NCBI RefSeq assembly: GCF_039543525.1
Contig: NZ_BAABJX010000062.1
Coordinates: 93,173-157,172, forward strand
Origin: Algivirga pacifica
Lineage (GTDB): Bacteria; Bacteroidota; Bacteroidia; Cytophagales; Flammeovirgaceae
Direction of reading: 5' to 3'
DNA: 64,000 nt
The position numbers and the translations under genes were made by a program. The notes under the pieces were generated by a model. It was given only the letters and a program-made list of their open reading frames with translations, ran no database searches and was not told where the DNA came from. Positions 43,922 to 52,750 of this stretch are shown one piece after another; the stretch's first letter is position 1, and each line of letters begins with the position of its first letter.

Positions 43922-44361
43922 ATGTTGCTAGGTATTATCTGCTATAGTGTATCTTGAAAACTGCTAAAAATCATTTTTTGAAAAAAACAAGGATATTAAG
44001 TGTACAACTGGGGTTTATTAGTGTTAAAAAAAGTTAAAATTAAAGTTTGTTTTCTTAAATACAAGGAATTCTTGTTCTCAGGACACTTAACAAAGGATCT
44101 TCTTCATCTATGAGGTATTGAAGTATAAAATTTGAAAAGTGTCAATTTATCATGAAATAATATTCTATAAGTGTAGTTTTGTCATATCTAAAATTTTATG
44201 ATAAGTGTAATTTTTGGAATTTTATTTCAAAAAATAGACTATTGACTTATCGAAAGATTATGTGCTGCTTTGTATTGTCAGCGGGGCGAAAAGGTGCTGA
44301 AAGACAAAGGACTGACACACGATAATTAATAAAGTAAGACTTCAATAAAAACTATAATAAT
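43922..44361 (+). promoter_or_regulatory. Long AT-rich leader with a duplicated box
   Basis: No gene is present. ATAAGTGTAGTTTT (44168-44181) and ATAAGTGTAATTTT (44202-44215) are near-identical and start 34 bases apart, about three helical turns. TAGTTTTG at 44175-44182 matches the -7 form but lacks a TTG at the right distance. A leader hairpin (TTGTC near 44277 with GACAA near 44307) lies closer to the gene. Confidence 0.4.
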
Positions 44362-45003
44362 ATGAAAACTGTAAACAGAATCTTTGGAATCATCGCAGTA
44401 GTGCTTGTAACAATCATCTCTGTTTCAACAACTCAAGCAAGTGTTGCAGCATTCAAACCTCTAGCTGGAGGTATTACATACAGCTTTAAAGTAGCAACAG
44501 GACAACAAGCAGCTACACTAGTTCTTAAGGACATGGAAGGTAAGTCAGTAAACTTCATCCTTTCAGACAATAAGACGAACAGACTGGTAATGCACAGAAA
44601 GTTCGAAGGGATTAAAGAAACAAAAGCAAGCCTTGACTTTGCAGCGCTTGCAGCAGGAGAATATAAAATGGTATTGCAGTTTGAGGACAATAGAGTCGTT
44701 AGAATCTTGGAGATTACTGACGAGCAAACTGTAGTAATGAAAGATTATCAATTGGCTAGATTGGATATGCCTTACCAGATTAATCTGCACGGAGAAGATT
44801 TGAACATTATCTTCAACAAGCAAGCAGAAAGAGCCCTTGATATCAAGATTACAGACACAAGAGGGGTTGTGGTATATTCTACAAGCTTTGTGAAAGGCTT
44901 TAAGCCAGTAAAACATTTTGACTTGAGCAACTTGAAGAGCGGTATCTACTATGTTCGTATCAAAGGACAGGAGACTGATGTTACGGAAACAATTGCTCTA
45001 TAA
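44362..45003 (+). CDS. Secreted protein with a sorting-domain-like C-terminus
   Basis: The product is 213 residues with a signal peptide ending TTQAS (about 27). It has two similar beta-rich halves. The second (about 140-213) has LNIIFNKQAERALDIKITD, then VVVYSTSF, then LKSGIYYVRIKGQETDVTETIAL. That resembles the strand pattern of T9SS type A tails (G-x-Y-x-V-R-I), but it lacks the usual YPNP start. It may be a small exported protein of the DUF3244 kind or an orphan sorting-like domain. The role is unknown. Confidence 0.7.
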   Translation: MKTVNRIFGIIAVVLVTIISVSTTQASVAAFKPLAGGITYSFKVATGQQAATLVLKDMEGKSVNFILSDNKTNRLVMHRKFEGIKETKASLDFAALAAGEYKMVLQFEDNRVVRILEITDEQTVVMKDYQLARLDMPYQINLHGEDLNIIFNKQAERALDIKITDTRGVVVYSTSFVKGFKPVKHFDLSNLKSGIYYVRIKGQETDVTETIAL

Positions 45004-45089
45004 TCAAGTCCATAAAATTATTTGATATAAGATCTGATATAAAACTCATTTGTTTATCAAAGTAGTAAACAGTTAAAAGCATAACCGAA

Positions 45090-45119
45090 AAAAGCAGGGT
45101 CCTACCCTGCTTTTTTTTT
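45090..45119 (+). terminator. Terminator after the secreted protein gene
   Basis: AGCAGGGT (45093-45100) pairs with ACCCTGCT (45104-45111) around a three-base loop, with nine T residues ending at 45119. Confidence 0.94.
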
Positions 45120-45141
45120 ATTCCTAAATAATCCAATTGTT

Positions 45142-45149
45142 TATCTTTG
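45142..45149 (+). promoter_or_regulatory. Probable -7 box of the rhodanese gene
   Basis: TATCTTTG matches TAnnTTTG. No clear TTG lies 18-20 bases upstream, only T-rich sequence. Transcription from here would begin near 45153, which argues against any upstream TTG start at 45147. Confidence 0.5.
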
Positions 45150-45209
45150 TACATGTTTGGGATAGAGGAGGAGAGGTTGATGTTATATAAACAAAAACAA
45201 ACAGAAGAT

Positions 45210-45560
45210 ATGCTAGATTTTATCAAGGGAATTTTTGGAAAAGGGATTGAAGGCTTTACAGAATTAGAGGATGAGGCATTTGCTGCTAAGTTAAGAGATA
45301 CATCCAAGCCTTTTATTCTTGACGTTCGTTCACGTCAGGAGCATAAAGAGGAGAAGTTACATAATGCCTTTAATATGGATATAATGATGCCCAATTTTGA
45401 GGAGCGTATAGGCCATATGGATAAGGATAAGCACTATTTTGTGTATTGTAAATCTGGTTCCAGAGGTAGAAAGGCTTGTAGGAAGCTTGTAAAGGCTGGT
45501 TTTAAGCACATCTACAATCTAAAGGGAGGATTGAATGCCTGGACGGGAAAAACTGTCTAA
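45210..45560 (+). CDS. Rhodanese-like sulfurtransferase domain protein
   Basis: The product is 116 residues, a single rhodanese domain. The active-site loop is YCKSGSRGRKA with the catalytic Cys, and FILDVRSRQEHKEEKLHNA is the conserved first half. It probably carries sulfane sulfur in the cytosol. The start ATG 45210 was chosen because the -7 box at 45142-45149 leaves no leader for the earlier starts (TTG 45147, ATG 45153). ATG 45180 remains possible. Confidence 0.85.
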   Translation: MLDFIKGIFGKGIEGFTELEDEAFAAKLRDTSKPFILDVRSRQEHKEEKLHNAFNMDIMMPNFEERIGHMDKDKHYFVYCKSGSRGRKACRKLVKAGFKHIYNLKGGLNAWTGKTV

Positions 45561-45571
45561 GGACAACTTAT

Positions 45572-45787
45572 TTGTTCATGATGTTTAGGTGAGCTTCGCT
45601 CGTTCATGATGTTTAGTTGATTTGTTGAGTTTCATCACTTCGTGATGAGTTGACTCGAGTTGATGTGTTGCTGGATTTCGATAAATACATCAACTTGAAT
45701 CAATATACTATGTATATGGAGCGAAGCTCCATTTAACAATTCAACTAAACATCATGAACGAGCGAAGCTCACCTAAACATCATGAAC
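45572..45787. mobile_element. Mosaic palindrome E: MITE-like element with perfect 48-bp terminal inverted repeats
   Basis: 45572-45619 and 45740-45787 are exact inverted copies over 48 bases. Each arm contains two GTTCATGATGTTTAG units on either side of a GAGC-ttc-GCTC hairpin. The 120-base interior has further hairpins, TCATCAC-ttc-GTGATGA (about 45631-45647) and ATGGAGC-gaa-GCTCCAT (about 45715-45731). No open frame is present. It sits between two convergent stop codons (45560 and 45795). The perfect arms suggest recent movement or gene conversion. Confidence 0.85.
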
Positions 45788-45794
45788 AGAAATG

Positions 45795-45989
45795 CTACTC
45801 CAGGCTTTTCATAATCTTTAAAATAACCCGTACAATATAAGAAACGAGCATCATCACCAGCATTCCTTGTATATAGTAGGAGAACTCCGCTTCTTTTTCT
45901 ATGATCAACATAACGCCAAAGAAAAAGGCGGTATAAATGACCCAAACGATGAGTAAATATTTAATTTCTTCTAGTGGTTTGAACTTCAT
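45795..45989 (-). CDS. Small two-segment membrane protein
   Basis: The product is 64 residues with two hydrophobic segments (about 11-29, YLLIVWVIYTAFFFGVMLI, and about 40-57) joined by a short loop. No motif is recognised. It follows the other small membrane gene by 14 bases and is the last gene of the lptC unit. Confidence 0.6.
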   Translation of the reverse strand: MKFKPLEEIKYLLIVWVIYTAFFFGVMLIIEKEAEFSYYIQGMLVMMLVSYIVRVILKIMKSLE

Positions 45990-46003
45990 AGCTTCCTCCT
46001 TAA

Positions 46004-46177
46004 CTATTTCTTTTTTTCTTTTTCTTCCTTACGTTTTTTCAGCCATAAGAGTAGAAGTAAACATACGGCAGAGAAATTAAAAAGCCAGTAGCTTTCATTC
46101 AGGCCTATGGTCATACTTTGGTGTACGCCGATAATAAAAAAGGCAACTCCCATGACGAAAACAATCGTGCGTAGCAT
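46004..46177 (-). CDS. Small membrane protein downstream of lptC
   Basis: The product is 57 residues from MLRTIVFVMG, with two hydrophobic segments (about 2-19 and 33-46) and a Lys/Glu-rich tail (LKKRKEEKEKKK). An upstream in-frame ATG at 46228 would overlap lptC by eight bases and add 17 polar residues. I prefer 46177 because it puts the first membrane segment at the N-terminus. The role is unknown. Confidence 0.6.
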   Translation of the reverse strand: MLRTIVFVMGVAFFIIGVHQSMTIGLNESYWLFNFSAVCLLLLLWLKKRKEEKEKKK

Positions 46178-46220
46178 TTTATCTTTTTCCTTATTTTGTT
46201 TGAAATTCGCTTCTTTCCAA

Positions 46221-46757
46221 TTAATCAATATAAGCAGACCCTTCTACATTAAGGATTTCATAATCATCTGGATTATGCTGATTGGCTTTTAGTCCAGTAC
46301 CATAAGTAATTAGTCCGTCTGCGGTGATTTTAACTTTAGTGTCAGTATATATATCCCCATTATTCTTATTGTAATTTAGGGTATCTGTTTCTAAGGTTTG
46401 CTCTTTGTTCAGATCGATAAGGACAACATTTCCCATCGCTTTATAGACGTGTTCTTTTTCGTAGTAAATGGCGCTGTCAGCCACTAGAGTAGACTGCTTC
46501 TCTCCCTTGGGGTCGTAAGTCGTGATAAAAATACCTTCCGGAAAGTGCTCATTGCCATCGCTGTAGCGTAACTGTAAAGCTGCCTCCATTTTCATATTGA
46601 GCTTGGTGTTTTCCGTTACAGTCATCACGACATTTTTAGACATATATTCTGGTGTGTTGGGATCCAGCATTAAGGACAGCTCTTTCTTTGTTTTTGTTTT
46701 TTGACATCCTCCAAAGATAGCTCCTAATAAAAGTAGTGAGATCAGCTTATTTTTCAT
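46221..46757 (-). CDS. lptC: LptC-like LPS export lipoprotein
   Basis: The product is 178 residues. The start is set at 46757 because it gives a lipoprotein signal ending FGG-Cys18; an upstream ATG at 46790 would add 11 residues. The rest is an LptC/OstA-like beta-jellyroll (LVADSAIYYEKEHVYKAMGNVVLID, TLETDTLNYNKNNGDIYTDTKVKI). It would pass lipopolysaccharide from the LptBFG transporter to the periplasmic bridge. The lipoprotein anchor, in place of the transmembrane anchor of E. coli LptC, is common in Bacteroidota. Confidence 0.85.
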   Translation of the reverse strand: MKNKLISLLLLGAIFGGCQKTKTKKELSLMLDPNTPEYMSKNVVMTVTENTKLNMKMEAALQLRYSDGNEHFPEGIFITTYDPKGEKQSTLVADSAIYYEKEHVYKAMGNVVLIDLNKEQTLETDTLNYNKNNGDIYTDTKVKITADGLITYGTGLKANQHNPDDYEILNVEGSAYID

Positions 46758-46787
46758 GGTGTAAAAAAATAGTGAATAAGATATGCG

Positions 46788-46795
46788 CAAAAGTA
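46788..46795 (-). promoter_or_regulatory. Possible promoter of the lptC unit
   Basis: On the minus strand TACTTTTG (46795 to 46788) matches TAnnTTTG. The nearest TTG upstream is only 15 bases away, so support is moderate. It lies 31 bases before the lptC ATG and after the terminator of the preceding gene. Confidence 0.4.
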
Positions 46796-46841
46796 CAATT
46801 CCTTTTGCAACAATTGGAGTATAAAGTACTTAAATAAAATT

Positions 46842-46872
46842 AAAAAGGTCTGCAGCATAATTGCTGCAGACC
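46842..46872 (-). terminator. Terminator after the TPR-like gene (minus strand)
   Basis: Read on the minus strand, GGTCTGCAGCA pairs with TGCTGCAGACC over 11 bp and is followed by five T residues. It separates the coaX group from lptC. Confidence 0.92.
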
Positions 46873-46907
46873 CTTATCATTATATTCTTAAGCTAGTGTA
46901 GCTGGAA

Positions 46908-48509
46908 TTATGGTCTCTTACGGATGATCGTAGTACCACCAATCCAACATCCTACCTGAATAGGCTTACCAGCTTCGTATCCTTGCTGGAAGATGTCTGC
47001 CATAGATGGGAACTGTTGTTTTACTTCAGCCATCTTCGCAGAGTTTCCTGCTCTAGAGTACATATCGTAAGCAGCTAGGTAACATGCTCTTGATTTTACT
47101 TCGTCTTTGATATCGAAACAATCTTTGTAAGAACCGTAGTATAGGTCACCAATCAAAGTGTAAGCTTCAGCAGCCATAGACTCGTCAACCTTAGCAGCTT
47201 CCAAAGCATCAGCTCTAGCAGCAGACTTTTGTCCAGCTCTGTTCTTGAACTTCGCAAGAGAGATCAACGCTTCTGCCTTTTTCGCAGGGTTCTCTTCGTA
47301 AAGCTCAATAGACTTGTTCATGTAGTCCATTGCCTTGCTTAGAGAGTCCTTAGAAGCATATTGCTTTGCAATTACGTTTGCAAGACCTGCGTCTGGCTCG
47401 CTGTTGAATACATTTACAGAAGCTTCTAGGAAGTATGGGCTGTCTACATACTTAGCGATTAGACAGTACTTCATCATGTTTTTCGCTACTTTAACATCTG
47501 TTTTGTTAGCCTCGAAGATAGGACCATAGATGTTGTTTACGAAATCCTCATCGATTTTTACAATTGCAGGAAGCATTTTGCTGTCAATGGTAGACTTTAC
47601 AGACTCCCACTTTGGCTTATACTTGTCTTTATCGTTCTCGATGTTGTAATCGATCACTTCTGCCATTGCACTGTACTTATCCATGTACCAGTCTACATTG
47701 TATGTAGCATACTTGTTGTATTCTGCGTCTGTAGTCTTGAACTCTTCTTCCAATCTTACCAACTCAGCTTTAGCTGCGTCTACTTTTTCTTTTGCCGTAG
47801 CGCCTTGCTGTGCATCTTCCAAGTATGGCTCCCAAGTTAGGATGATACTACGTTGTGCTTTTACCGCGTCAAGGTTTCTGAACTTGATTTCTTGGTTTTT
47901 GAAGTTCAATGCCAACTTAGTAGCGATTGCCATGTGTGACTGAACGTTACTGTAGTTTGCATCTTCTTTACCTTCTGCTTCAGCTACCTCTTCGTAGAAA
48001 GCCAAGTGCTTGTCCAAGTTGTCATCAAATGTAGGGCGGTCACTTAGGTAACGATAGTAGTACATCCCTTGGTAAGAAAGGTTTTTATCCCCTTTTCCAA
48101 AGTATTTAGTTCTCATATCGTAAAGCTTAAGTACCATGTCCTCGTACTCCGACTCTTTTGGATCTTTTGCTTTTGCTGCTTTACTAGCCAATGCCTTATA
48201 CACTTTCAAGCCTTTGATGTAAAGGTTTTTATGAAGGTAAGGGTCATTTGCCAATAACCAGTCCAAAGAAGCCTTGGCAGACTCGTATCTTTTTGCCTTG
48301 ATTTCGTCAGACATGAAGGTATACTTCTCTTTTGATGTCTGAACGTCTTCTCCCCAGCACCAGCCTTTGTCATCACAGCCTTTTTTCTCAGAGCCGTCTG
48401 CTGCTGTTTCTGTTTTCATTGATGTCGCATTTGCCTGCGCATCTTCCTGAGCGTTAGTCAGGTTTGTTACTAAAAAGAATAGTAAAAGGATGCTTCCAAA
48501 CTTTTTCAT
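46908..48509 (-). CDS. Exported TPR-like protein of unknown function
   Basis: The product is 533 residues with a signal peptide ending TNAQ (residue 21). A short Cys/Trp segment (GCDDKGWCWGED, about 44-55) follows. The rest is long alpha-helical, with TPR-like stretches towards the C-terminus (DSLSKAMDYMNKSIELYEENPAKKAEAL, about 395-422). It lies 18 bases after the FadL-like gene, in the same operon as coaX. Similar coaX-barrel-TPR-lptC neighbourhoods occur in other Bacteroidota, to my knowledge. An envelope role is likely; the exact one is unknown. Confidence 0.8.
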   Translation of the reverse strand: MKKFGSILLLFFLVTNLTNAQEDAQANATSMKTETAADGSEKKGCDDKGWCWGEDVQTSKEKYTFMSDEIKAKRYESAKASLDWLLANDPYLHKNLYIKGLKVYKALASKAAKAKDPKESEYEDMVLKLYDMRTKYFGKGDKNLSYQGMYYYRYLSDRPTFDDNLDKHLAFYEEVAEAEGKEDANYSNVQSHMAIATKLALNFKNQEIKFRNLDAVKAQRSIILTWEPYLEDAQQGATAKEKVDAAKAELVRLEEEFKTTDAEYNKYATYNVDWYMDKYSAMAEVIDYNIENDKDKYKPKWESVKSTIDSKMLPAIVKIDEDFVNNIYGPIFEANKTDVKVAKNMMKYCLIAKYVDSPYFLEASVNVFNSEPDAGLANVIAKQYASKDSLSKAMDYMNKSIELYEENPAKKAEALISLAKFKNRAGQKSAARADALEAAKVDESMAAEAYTLIGDLYYGSYKDCFDIKDEVKSRACYLAAYDMYSRAGNSAKMAEVKQQFPSMADIFQQGYEAGKPIQVGCWIGGTTIIRKRP

Positions 48510-48527
48510 AATAATGATAATCTGTTT

Positions 48528-49841
48528 TTAATTCACTCTTCGTTTAAGGAACCAGCGATCGTTTATTGTTAGTCCAAGTTGTACTCTGAAATATTCTTCT
48601 CTGATGCCCTCTCCCAGGTCGTCTTCAGTCCATCCATACTCACCAGCCAATGATAGGGCTGAGAAACTCTTAATCATAGGGAAAGAAACACCAATGTTGA
48701 AACTATAATCCTCCAGTGAGCGGCCTTCCAGTTGCTCATTGAATGGTTTTTTATAGTCCAATGTTTCATATTTAAAACCACCTCTCCAGGTGATTCGTTT
48801 CCAATAGCTTGTAGCCGACATAAAGTCAGGTGTATATTCACCACCAACACTGATACGCTCAGCTCTGCTTAATTGGAAAAAGGATACCGAGTTGCTGTTA
48901 TCGAAAACCTCTTGATCATCCAGTTGTTTCAACTCATAATCTACTCCTACACTTAGCTTTCCTGCATGCTCATAGCTGATACCTGCAGTATACACCTCTG
49001 GAAATGTTTGCTTCAATTCATCATTGAACGTCAACGTATCCAGATCAATAGGAGTATCAATAGTCGTAGAACGTATAATCACAACACTTGATTCAAATTT
49101 GTAATCCATCTTTGGTTGATACGTACCACCGATATTGATTCTTTTCTTGCCTTCATCCGCTAAAGGAATCTTAAACAACACGCCTGGTTTATAGGTAAAC
49201 TGTCGATGATTAACTCTTTCCAGTTTACTGGTGTTGTTTGCGGTAGTCGAGCCGATTAAGCTTGACTTAAAGCGTTTGTCGATATTACCAAAGACGAAAT
49301 CTCCTTCAATACCGACTGTGATATATTTTCCAAGGTCAAAAGAGTGTCCAAAATAAATTTGATTTACCCCTCCCTCTCCAAGTTTTTGTCTATTATAGTA
49401 CTCTACGATAGCATCATTATCATTGGCGATAGGCTCAATACTATTAATGGTGTAATTAATAGAAGTAATTGGACGAAGCCCAAACCCCATACTCCACCAT
49501 TTAGTCAGTGGCATGGCAAAGTGGAAGTAACTGATGTTTCCTCCTATGTCATGCTGAGACGGCAAGCCTTCCTGTGAAAGGTTTCTGCGCTCCAAATAAT
49601 AAGCGGCTTCGAATTGGGTGTAGTATTTGTTGTAGGTCAATAAAGCCGGGTTTAACATATTGGCTTGCTGAGTACTTCCCATACTGACACCCGCGCCTCC
49701 CATAGCTTGATTACGAATTCCTCCTAGTCCAAGGATTTTTCCCGTACCCAGAATAGAGTAGGGAGAATTGGCAATCTGTGCCTTGGCCTGATAGCTAAAA
49801 AATACAGAGGCTAGTATAAGTAAACTATAAATTTTTTTCAT
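48528..49841 (-). CDS. FadL/OmpP1-like outer-membrane beta-barrel protein
   Basis: The product is 437 residues with a signal peptide ending AKAQ (22). The N-terminal motif NSPYSILGTGKILGLGGIRNQAMGGAGVS and the following QQANMLNPALL match the FadL-like hatch region (x-G-M-G-G-A, then NPA). The remainder is a long barrel. Such proteins either move hydrophobic molecules or, as PorV-like relatives, help T9SS; which applies here cannot be told. Its ATG overlaps the end of coaX by 17 bases. Confidence 0.82.
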   Translation of the reverse strand: MKKIYSLLILASVFFSYQAKAQIANSPYSILGTGKILGLGGIRNQAMGGAGVSMGSTQQANMLNPALLTYNKYYTQFEAAYYLERRNLSQEGLPSQHDIGGNISYFHFAMPLTKWWSMGFGLRPITSINYTINSIEPIANDNDAIVEYYNRQKLGEGGVNQIYFGHSFDLGKYITVGIEGDFVFGNIDKRFKSSLIGSTTANNTSKLERVNHRQFTYKPGVLFKIPLADEGKKRINIGGTYQPKMDYKFESSVVIIRSTTIDTPIDLDTLTFNDELKQTFPEVYTAGISYEHAGKLSVGVDYELKQLDDQEVFDNSNSVSFFQLSRAERISVGGEYTPDFMSATSYWKRITWRGGFKYETLDYKKPFNEQLEGRSLEDYSFNIGVSFPMIKSFSALSLAGEYGWTEDDLGEGIREEYFRVQLGLTINDRWFLKRRVN

Positions 49842-50577
49842 TCGTCCGTAAAATTCTATTTAACCCATAGTGGATTAAATGGTAGTCTGCAAAGATGAAA
49901 GGTTTTAAAGCTTTTTCAAAGTAAATTCCGTCTCCACCACACAGGATTACCTTGATTTTGCCAAATTTTTCCTGATAATGTTGGATGATCCCTATGATTT
50001 CTGCCTTTAAACCGTGGTAAACGCCAGATTGTATACTTTGCTCCGTACTATTTCCTATTAATCCTATTTCAGGATTGGTAGAACATAGCGGTAAACGAGC
50101 TGTAAACGCTTCCAGAGCTTTAAAACGCATGCTAAGACCAGGAGAAATACTGCCGCCGTGATATTGGTTGTGTTCGTCAATAAAGTCAAAGGTAACACAT
50201 GTCCCCATATCAATAACCAGACAAGCATCCTCAGGAAAATGTACTTTTGCACCCATCACGCCTGCCAGTCTATCCAGACCTAGCGTATGAGGAGTGGTAT
50301 ATAAGTTGTGTATTGGAAGAGACGTCTTATGGTTAAAAGACATCACAAAAGGGATAAAGGTCAGAAGCTCCTCTGTTAAAAAATCCTTATTTTCTCCAAC
50401 ATTACAGATAATCGCTTCCTCGATGACATAGTTTTGCAAACAATTTTTTACATCGGATGCTGTGAGCCTTGAATAAACCTTGATCAATTCATCTTTATAA
50501 AAGATGCCTACCTTTCCATATGTATTTCCAAAGTCAATTGTCGCTCTATAAAGAGCGTCCTTGCCTGCCTTCATCAT
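49825..50577 (-). CDS. coaX: Type III pantothenate kinase
   Basis: It phosphorylates pantothenate, the first step of coenzyme A synthesis. The product is 250 residues from ATG 50577. The longer frame from 50610 would add a basic leader not found in the family. Motifs are IDFGNTYGKVGIF (14-26, phosphate and ATP binding), LGLDRLAGVMGA (near 97), LVIDMGTCVTFDF (near 117) and GGSISPGLSMR. It is first in an operon with the FadL-like and TPR-like genes. Confidence 0.92.
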   Translation of the reverse strand: MMKAGKDALYRATIDFGNTYGKVGIFYKDELIKVYSRLTASDVKNCLQNYVIEEAIICNVGENKDFLTEELLTFIPFVMSFNHKTSLPIHNLYTTPHTLGLDRLAGVMGAKVHFPEDACLVIDMGTCVTFDFIDEHNQYHGGSISPGLSMRFKALEAFTARLPLCSTNPEIGLIGNSTEQSIQSGVYHGLKAEIIGIIQHYQEKFGKIKVILCGGDGIYFEKALKPFIFADYHLIHYGLNRILRTNEKNL

Positions 50578-50699
50578 TCTTCCAAAAAATGGTAAAATCC
50601 TAACAGTCAATATTACAAATTTTATAAGGACTGCGCACAGGAAACTTTAGATTTAACATTATTAAATGTTAAATAAATTTAATGCTAAAGGGGAGGACA

Positions 50700-52520
50700 T
50701 TATTCGACAGCAAAATATACAACGGTGTCTCCTTCTTGTATTTCTTGTTGCATCGGTTCTAGTTGGCTAATAGGGGTGACGGCTTGGTTGCTGGAAATGA
50801 GAAACAAAGGAACTTTGACGGATTTTTTTTGCAATAACTCAATAAACTCTTGGTTGTTTTGCACTTTTTTCTCGACAAAAGTTGGACGTGTACGAATAAA
50901 CTGTGTAATACCTATAAAATCATATTGTCCACCAAAAAGAACGTTAGCAGGAGCAGGCCCTACTTTTTTCTGTTCGGCATTCGTAATAAGACGATAGGTA
51001 TTATGGCTTCCGATCTCTCTTCCGATCATACGAGTAGCCATCATATTGATATCGCTATTGGAGGTAGTGGCATACATTTGCCCGTACTGTGAGAAGTCAA
51101 TTTCTTCTAACGCTTTATCATTAAGAATACTTCCTTCATAAACAGGAAGTAGAAGATTCCGAGCTTCCCGAATATTGTAGGCGGATGTATCACATAACAT
51201 CACGGGGATACCTTTGGAATGTAGGAACTTGGCCAGATAGCGAGCAGTTTCATTGGCCCCTAAAAATAGAATGCCATTGGGCGTTACCCGTCCAACTCCT
51301 AGGAGCTCTACAACCTTTTTAGCAGTAAGTCCTTGTTGTACAACAGTTCCTACGATAGTCATAAAGGTTAGGGGTAAAAGCATTTTAGCCTCCTCTGCCT
51401 GTTCTGCTGAGATAATACCTTGGAAAGATCCATCTGATAATTTTACAGAGAAAAGGGACGCCACTGCAGCAGCAACGATTCCTCGTGGACAGATATAAGC
51501 AATGAATAATCGCTCTCTCCAGGTTAAGGTAGAATTATAGGTACTGATAAATACAACAATTGGACGTAAGATAAAGACGATTATCAGAAAGAGCATTAGA
51601 ATTTTAATATTCAATAATGAGTATAGGTCGGCCATATCGATACGAGAGGAGAGCATGACAAATAAGAAGGATATAAGAATAATCGTTACATCTTCCTTAA
51701 AGGATAAGATATGCTTGAGTTCCTCCAAACGGGTATTCCCTATAATCATCCCTGAGATAGTTACCGCTAATAGTCCAGACTCTTCGTGTAACATATCTGA
51801 TAATCCAAAAGTGAGAATCACAATCCCTAGGATAATAGTATTCCGAAGATAATGTGGGATCATTTGTCTACGTAGTAATAAATAGATGAGACTAGCGGAT
51901 AAACTTCCAACAATAAGTCCTACGAGGACAGTAATCATAAACCCTTGAAGAGCGAAAAGTGTGAAGTATTGGTCTGCCTGTCCACTGATAATAAATTCAT
52001 AAATCAGAATGGCTGCCAGTGCGCCTACAGGGTCTATAAGAATACCTTCCCATTTCAGAATAGTAGCAATATTATTATTGGCACGGACATTACGTAGAAT
52101 AGGGCCAATAACGGTTGGGCCACTCACAACAATCAGCGCGCCAAACAAAAAGGAAATATGCCAGGAGTAGCCCATAATGTAATGTAGGGCTATTCCCCCT
52201 CCAATGAGGGTGACCACAGTTCCCACAATAATAAGGTTGCGAACGGTATGGGCTAGTGTTTTGATCTCTTTGATTTTTAAGGTAAGCCCTCCTTCGAATA
52301 GAATAAGTCCTACAGATAACCCCACCACATCAAATAGCATATCACCTTGGAAGATCATATCTCCATCAATGAACTTATTTCCCTCTCCCAGAATGATACT
52401 GGAAAGGGGACCGATCATTAAACCAATAATGATCAGAGGTAAGATGGCAGGCACCTTAACCCTCCAGGCAAGCCATTGTGCAAAAAATCCTAATACTAAA
52501 ATTCCAGAAATTTCAATCAT
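50700..52520 (-). CDS. CPA1-type Na+(K+)/H+ antiporter with C-terminal nucleotide-binding-like domain
   Basis: The product is 606 residues. About twelve transmembrane segments fill the first 410 residues, with FEGGLTL, SGPTVIGPILR, WEGILIDPVGALAA (the transport-site Asp region) and CPRGIVAAAVASLF as CPA1 marks. Residues about 410-520 form a Rossmann-like TrkA-N domain (NGILFLGANETARYLAKFLHSKGIPVMLCD, then EGSILNDKALEEIDF). A TrkA-C-like tail follows. It probably exchanges sodium or potassium for protons and is gated by a nucleotide. It is monocistronic. Confidence 0.9.
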   Translation of the reverse strand: MIEISGILVLGFFAQWLAWRVKVPAILPLIIIGLMIGPLSSIILGEGNKFIDGDMIFQGDMLFDVVGLSVGLILFEGGLTLKIKEIKTLAHTVRNLIIVGTVVTLIGGGIALHYIMGYSWHISFLFGALIVVSGPTVIGPILRNVRANNNIATILKWEGILIDPVGALAAILIYEFIISGQADQYFTLFALQGFMITVLVGLIVGSLSASLIYLLLRRQMIPHYLRNTIILGIVILTFGLSDMLHEESGLLAVTISGMIIGNTRLEELKHILSFKEDVTIILISFLFVMLSSRIDMADLYSLLNIKILMLFLIIVFILRPIVVFISTYNSTLTWRERLFIAYICPRGIVAAAVASLFSVKLSDGSFQGIISAEQAEEAKMLLPLTFMTIVGTVVQQGLTAKKVVELLGVGRVTPNGILFLGANETARYLAKFLHSKGIPVMLCDTSAYNIREARNLLLPVYEGSILNDKALEEIDFSQYGQMYATTSNSDINMMATRMIGREIGSHNTYRLITNAEQKKVGPAPANVLFGGQYDFIGITQFIRTRPTFVEKKVQNNQEFIELLQKKSVKVPLFLISSNQAVTPISQLEPMQQEIQEGDTVVYFAVE

Positions 52521-52617
52521 ATCTTCAAGTATTATCGTGTGTTGGAGTAGTCTTATATCAATTTAGTGCATTGACTGCTAAGTAAACTTATCACTAAGTG
52601 CTACTTTCAATCGGTTT

Positions 52618-52642
52618 AAGGATAAAGGATAAAGGATAAAGG
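52618..52642. repeat. AAGGATA heptamer array
   Basis: Three and a half copies of AAGGATA lie in the gap between the PBP1C and antiporter genes. A palindromic relative occurs at 55202-55235. Confidence 0.85.
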
Positions 52643-52750
52643 AATAGAAACCTTGAATAGTTATTTTTCCTTCCTCCTCCATTTGGAAGTAGTACCTTTA
52701 TTTTTATTGGAAAACTTAATTAACCGATAAACAAAAGTTAACTCGGCAGC

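Noticed and set aside
45147..45209. TTG start of the rhodanese gene
   Set aside because: The TTG lies inside the TATCTTTG promoter box, and the downstream ATG 45210 gives a normal leader.
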